63,643 nt of DNA from a virus, in IMG/VR virus record IMGVR_UViG_3300045999_010097, positions 1 to 63,643 of that record, one strand, 5' to 3'. This document shows, piece by piece, positions 60,937-63,643 of the stretch (positions are counted from its first letter, which is position 1; every line of letters begins with the position of its first letter). Position numbers and translations under genes: made by a program. Under the pieces are notes generated by a model. That model saw nothing but the letters and a program-made list of their open reading frames with translations. It was not told the DNA's origin and did not search any database.

Positions 60937-61059
60937 GGATTCTCCTTCCACGGAAAACGGCCCATACCCTTCGTTGCAGGCGCTCGTTCTCTGCGAGCAA
61001 GCGCCGCAGACGTCGCAGCCGTCCCACGGGTTGCAGTTGTGGCCGACGTGGAGGGCCAT
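60937..61059 (-). pseudogene. Truncated Cys-rich ORF fused in frame at a module junction
   Basis: ATG 61059 opens MALHVGHNCNPWDGCDVCGA and CSQRTSACNEGYGPF, then runs without stop into the next gene. It lies on the GC-rich side of a composition switch near 60.95 kb. The CDVCGAC motif suggests a zinc or redox protein whose C-terminus was lost. Confidence 0.5.
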
Positions 61060-61673
61060 CACTTTTCCTCCAGCAGCGCAAGGGCGGCAGCGACGTCGCC
61101 GTTGGCGAGGGCCGCACGCACCTGCTTCTTCACGCGCCACGCCGTTTTGTCGTTCGTGTAGTAGTGGACCTCGTCGGACCCGCCGCCACTAGACGACGAA
61201 GTCCGCGTCCACCCGTAGCCCTTCTTGCGCCTGACAGCCTCGTCGATGGCTCCTTCGATGAGGTGCCACCTCTGCGGCTGGTCCTCGACGACCTTGGCGA
61301 AACCCGCAGGCAAGCGCACCGTCACCGAGTCAGGCGCAACATCGGAGACGACTGCGAGGCTTCCGATGATGCTGTTGACGGTGTCCTTCTGCACGTCGAC
61401 GACTTCCGACGTCAGCGCCTCGATCCCGTAGAGGGCTTCGCGCACGCCGCGCAACGCCTTGACGCTCTCGATCTTGAGGTCGCTGGGGCCTGCGTCGCCC
61501 GCTTCGACGGACGAGATAGACCACGCGACGTCGCGCAGCGCGTCGATCACCTTGCCCCACGCCTGCGTGAGCGGGTCGCTGCCACCTCGACAATCATCGG
61601 CGGCTTCGGAAATCTTATAGTGAAAAAACGGCTCAGATCCAAATTCTCTAGACACTTGGTCCTCCCTTTTCAT
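61059..61673 (-). CDS. Unknown protein with helical C-terminal domain
   Basis: 204 residues from ATG 61673, in a TGATG overlap with the truncated gene upstream. MKREDQVSREFGSEPFFHYK, KVIDALRDVAWSISSVEAGD, then QPQRWHLIEGAIDEAVRRKK and VHYYTNDKTAWRVKKQVRAA. No known family recognised; a DNA-binding tail is possible. Confidence 0.6.
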   Translation of the reverse strand: MKREDQVSREFGSEPFFHYKISEAADDCRGGSDPLTQAWGKVIDALRDVAWSISSVEAGDAGPSDLKIESVKALRGVREALYGIEALTSEVVDVQKDTVNSIIGSLAVVSDVAPDSVTVRLPAGFAKVVEDQPQRWHLIEGAIDEAVRRKKGYGWTRTSSSSGGGSDEVHYYTNDKTAWRVKKQVRAALANGDVAAALALLEEK

Positions 61674-61918
61674 CACCCGGCACGGTGTCGAAGGCGGCGA
61701 GGGGCACACTTGTCAAGGGTATTGTGGGCGGCAATGCCGGCCAGCCACAGCACATCGTCGGCAGCGCCGTCCATGTGCGCCGTGTTGCTGTGAGGGATGA
61801 TGGGATACGCCCCTAAGCCTGCGACAATGGCGCCGATCTCCCGTGCGCGGTGGATGTTCTGGTCCACGTCCCACGTCGTCGGCGCGCGATACGGTCCAGC
61901 AATATACACGAGCTTCAT
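61673..61918 (-). CDS. DUF4406-like (deoxyribosyltransferase-like) protein, truncated
   Basis: 81 residues. MKLVYIAGPYRAPTTWDVDQ, NIHRAREIGAIVAGLGAYPI and IPHSNTAHMDGAADDVLWLA match the start of the DUF4406/nucleoside 2-deoxyribosyltransferase-like family. The usual rest (the catalytic ELMRRCDAV region) is missing; the frame instead runs APRRLRHRAG. Likely inactive remnant. Confidence 0.65.
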   Translation of the reverse strand: MKLVYIAGPYRAPTTWDVDQNIHRAREIGAIVAGLGAYPIIPHSNTAHMDGAADDVLWLAGIAAHNTLDKCAPRRLRHRAG

Positions 61919-61931
61919 CACACACCTTCCC

Positions 61932-62207
61932 TCATGGCTTCTCGCCCCTTGCTTTGGCGATGGCTGCTTCGACTTTGCGGAGCGCATCGGTCCACACCGG
62001 ATCGCCCCACGTCGCTGTCGACAGCGACCGAGGCAGCATCGGAGAGATGGCCTCCAGGGCCTCCAGCAGATCGGGCGCGGCGGCGACGAGGTGTCTGTCG
62101 TCGTTCGCGCGCGTGTGGATCTCGCAGATCGTGACGTTGTTCTCGCCGAGAACGATCACCGACGGATAGCCGTCGTCGATCCTCCACGGTCCTTTCGTGT
62201 GGCTCAC
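61932..62207 (-). CDS. Small 'HTxGPW' family phage protein (copy 1)
   Basis: 91 residues from GTG 62207 with GGAGGGAA. MSHTKGPWRIDDGYPSVIVL, RHLVAAAPDLLEALEAISPM. A widespread phage family of unknown function; a paralogue is at 62853-63158. Confidence 0.75.
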   Translation of the reverse strand: MSHTKGPWRIDDGYPSVIVLGENNVTICEIHTRANDDRHLVAAAPDLLEALEAISPMLPRSLSTATWGDPVWTDALRKVEAAIAKARGEKP

Positions 62208-62548
62208 GTTCCCTCCGTGTCGTGCGATGCACGGTTCATAGACGCCGCCGTCGAGAAGCCGTCGGGGTATCGCTGCCAAAGCTTCTCGATGTTTATCGTC
62301 GCGACTCGCGACAGCGGAATCCCGAGGTGCCACGCGGCAACCGCGACGTACCAGAGCACGTCGCCAAGTTCCTTTTCCAGTCTTTCAACGTCGAGCGGAT
62401 GTCCGTGCCCGACGTACTTCTTTATCAGGTCGACTGCCTCGCCCGCCTCTCCAGCGAGCCCGAGGCCGATGACGGCAAGCGCCGTCTTCGGGTCCGCGTC
62501 GCTCGCCGCCGTGCGTGCCGCTTTCGTTTGGTAGTCGTCGAGATTCAT
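62204..62548 (-). CDS. MazG-like nucleotide pyrophosphohydrolase
   Basis: 114 residues from ATG 62548 with AAGGAGACAG. GLGLAGEAGEAVDLIKKYVG and EKELGDVLWYVAVAAWHLGI give the ExxE12-28ExxD metal site. The N-terminal helix MNLDDYQTKAARTA is family-typical. In-frame extension to ATG 62623 would add 25 residues. It may sanitise or limit nucleotides and ppGpp-like signals. Confidence 0.85.
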   Translation of the reverse strand: MNLDDYQTKAARTAASDADPKTALAVIGLGLAGEAGEAVDLIKKYVGHGHPLDVERLEKELGDVLWYVAVAAWHLGIPLSRVATINIEKLWQRYPDGFSTAASMNRASHDTEGT

Positions 62549-62625
62549 GCCTGTCTCCTTGCTGCGTTGAAGACCGTCGTCGCCGCGAAGGCGATCCATC
62601 TCGCGTTTCTCCTTTCTCGTCATCG

Positions 62626-62853
62626 TCACGGCATCTCGCCTTGTGCTTCGCGCATCCACAGCGCGGCGGTCATCATCGCTGCCGTCTCACTTTTCTCGAT
62701 CGCGTTCCTGACTTCGATCCACACCCGCCGCTGCGGGTCGCGTCGACGAAGGCTCGACACGACGAACAATCCGTCGTGTCGATGCCAGACCTCGACTCGT
62801 CGATCTTCGCCGTCGAACAACGCTCGGCGTTGTGCCAGCCGATCTGCGAACAT
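62626..62853 (-). CDS. Small unknown protein
   Basis: 75 residues from ATG 62853, overlapping the upstream TGA. MFADRLAQRRALFDGEDRRV, then HRHDGLFVVSSLRRRDPQRR. Beta-rich; unknown. Confidence 0.55.
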   Translation of the reverse strand: MFADRLAQRRALFDGEDRRVEVWHRHDGLFVVSSLRRRDPQRRVWIEVRNAIEKSETAAMMTAALWMREAQGEMP

Positions 62854-63158
62854 CACTGCCCCCTTGCCTTTGTGATGGCTGCACGCGCTCCGTCTGCCAT
62901 TCGGCAATCCTCGAGCCACGGAAGCAAATCCTCCAGCGCCGCCAGCAAATCGGGAGCGGCGGCGATGAGGTGGGCGTTTGCCTCGACGACCTCTCGGTTG
63001 ATCGGCTGCCCTTCAAGTCCGATGCAGGGTGCGACCGTGGCCGTCAGGTCCGGCCACGTCCCAAGGTCAACGTATGCGACCCAGTACTTGCCGTGACCGT
63101 AAAACTCAGGCGCGACTTCTGCAACGGCCCACGGTCCCGGTGTGTGCTTGCTGCTCAT
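62853..63158 (-). CDS. Small 'HTPGPW' family phage protein (copy 2)
   Basis: 101 residues, MSSKHTPGPWAVAEVAPEFY, then NAHLIAAAPDLLAALEDLLP. The same family as 61932-62207, with a longer middle. Function unknown. Confidence 0.75.
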   Translation of the reverse strand: MSSKHTPGPWAVAEVAPEFYGHGKYWVAYVDLGTWPDLTATVAPCIGLEGQPINREVVEANAHLIAAAPDLLAALEDLLPWLEDCRMADGARAAITKARGQ

Positions 63159-63313
63159 CTCTCACCCTCCTCGTTGATTTTCTTCTCGAGCACCCTCACA
63201 CGTTCAAGCGCCTCGTTGCGCTCATCTTGCATGCGATGCCACACCGATGTAGGCACCACGACGACGTTGACGGTGTCGTCGAGGATACCGAGGATACGGA
63301 ATAGAAAGTTCAT
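63155..63313 (-). CDS. Small protein with coiled-coil tail
   Basis: 52 residues from ATG 63313. MNFLFRILGILDDTVNVVVV with a hydrophobic N-terminal half, then MQDERNEALERVRVLEKKIN. Possibly a membrane-associated small protein. Confidence 0.5.
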   Translation of the reverse strand: MNFLFRILGILDDTVNVVVVPTSVWHRMQDERNEALERVRVLEKKINEEGER

Positions 63314-63498
63314 CGGGTCACCGCCATGAGTTTTTGGACTGCGTCTACTGCCTGCTCTTTGCCTTTGGCGACGACGACGCAATCACCGAGGCCGCGCAAG
63401 TACTCATGCCAATCTTTCTGCTCTTTGCTGACGGTCCCGCCGACGGCACGCATCAACGTGTATGCGTTCTCACAGGATTGCCATTCGTCGCGGGTCAT
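63310..63498 (-). CDS. Small unknown protein
   Basis: 62 residues, MTRDEWQSCENAYTLMRAVG; ATG overlaps the TGA of the Ala-rich gene. It belongs to the same minus-strand operon that spans the circle junction. Unknown function. Confidence 0.6.
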   Translation of the reverse strand: MTRDEWQSCENAYTLMRAVGGTVSKEQKDWHEYLRGLGDCVVVAKGKEQAVDAVQKLMAVTR

Positions 63499-63643
63499 TG
63501 GTGTCTCCCTTCTGCGGCGTAAGCGTCGAGCGCGACTTGCACCGCGACGTTGAGGATCTCGTCGGCGGCGTCGTCGGCGGCGGCACGGGCGGCGGCACGG
63601 GCGGCGGCACGGGCGGCGGCACGGGCGGCGGCGGCGGCACGGG
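63495..63643 (-). CDS. Ala-rich repeat protein, C-terminal part (continues from position 1)
   Basis: The frame entering from position 63643 reads repeated Arg-Ala-Ala-Ala units, then DDAADEILNVAVQVALDAYA and a short tail, and stops with TGA at 63497-63495, overlapping the ATG of the neighbouring gene at 63498. The frame matches the open frame leaving position 1, whether the ends abut or overlap by the shared GGG. This is the main evidence that the molecule is circular or circularly permuted. Confidence 0.75.
   Translation of the reverse strand, partial: RAAAAARAAARAAARAAARAAADDAADEILNVAVQVALDAYAAEGRHQ

Noticed and set aside
1-63643. CRISPR array
   Set aside because: All repeat arrays found are short tandem or inverted repeats with no unique spacers of uniform length.

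Overview
The window looks like a complete, circularly closed genome of a tailed phage with a long non-contractile tail (siphovirus-type), opened inside one gene. A minus-strand Ala-rich gene runs off position 1 and re-enters from position 63643 in the same reading frame, so the two ends are adjacent on a circle. A terminase, portal, ClpP-type protease, capsid, neck, tail-tube, tape-measure, tail-tip and lysis set is present with no sheath gene. I see no convincing integrase or repressor, so I read it as a lytic phage. The host cannot be named. At least nine genes begin 5-6 bases after a TANNNT box, a leaderless-promoter pattern common in Actinobacteria and Deinococcus. The phage carries ThyX and a B12-dependent ribonucleotide reductase. 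|| Layout: 1-3968 minus strand: Ala-rich repeat protein, primase-helicase fusion, one unknown gene. 4018-4068: inverted-repeat element between divergent units. 4159-19552 plus strand: replication and nucleotide metabolism (Cas4-like nuclease, SF2 helicase, putative ssDNA-binding protein, tRNA-Leu and tRNA-Tyr, DNA polymerase A, RNA ligase, Dam methylase, RuvC-like resolvase), a sugar/nucleotide cluster (GT2, HAD phosphatase, nucleotidyltransferase, metallophosphoesterase), thyX and nrdJ. 19569-20859: terminase small subunit and an unknown gene. 20860-25629: an accessory island, largely hyper-rich in the palindrome CGATCG, with a membrane protein, a zinc-ribbon amidoligase and a class II glutamine amidotransferase, flanked by repeat-rich non-coding DNA. 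25630-32965 minus strand: small unknown genes, a 223-bp imperfect palindrome, two glycosyltransferases (one a GT-A/GT-B fusion), and a phosphoesterase. 33079-48910 plus strand: glycosyltransferase remnant, GIY-YIG homing endonuclease, TerL, portal, protease, capsid, head and neck genes, tail tubes and a tail-chaperone pair joined by -1 frameshifting. 48915-60081: tape measure, tail tip, exported proteins, patatin, holin, CHAP endolysin, metalloprotease. 60082-63643 minus strand: DUF3310, MazG-like and small accessory genes. || How it works together: the 4-12 kb replisome (primase-helicase, PolA, nuclease, resolvase) copies the genome with deoxynucleotides supplied by NrdJ, ThyX and MazG. Methylation and possibly glycosylation decorate DNA or virions. 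The morphogenesis block builds and fills the head, and the 57-60 kb block opens the host. Base composition is mosaic: GC-rich segments (about 31.6-32.3, 41.8-44.7 and 60.95-63.6 plus 0-0.75 kb) and the CGATCG island differ from the rest, pointing to recent module exchange.
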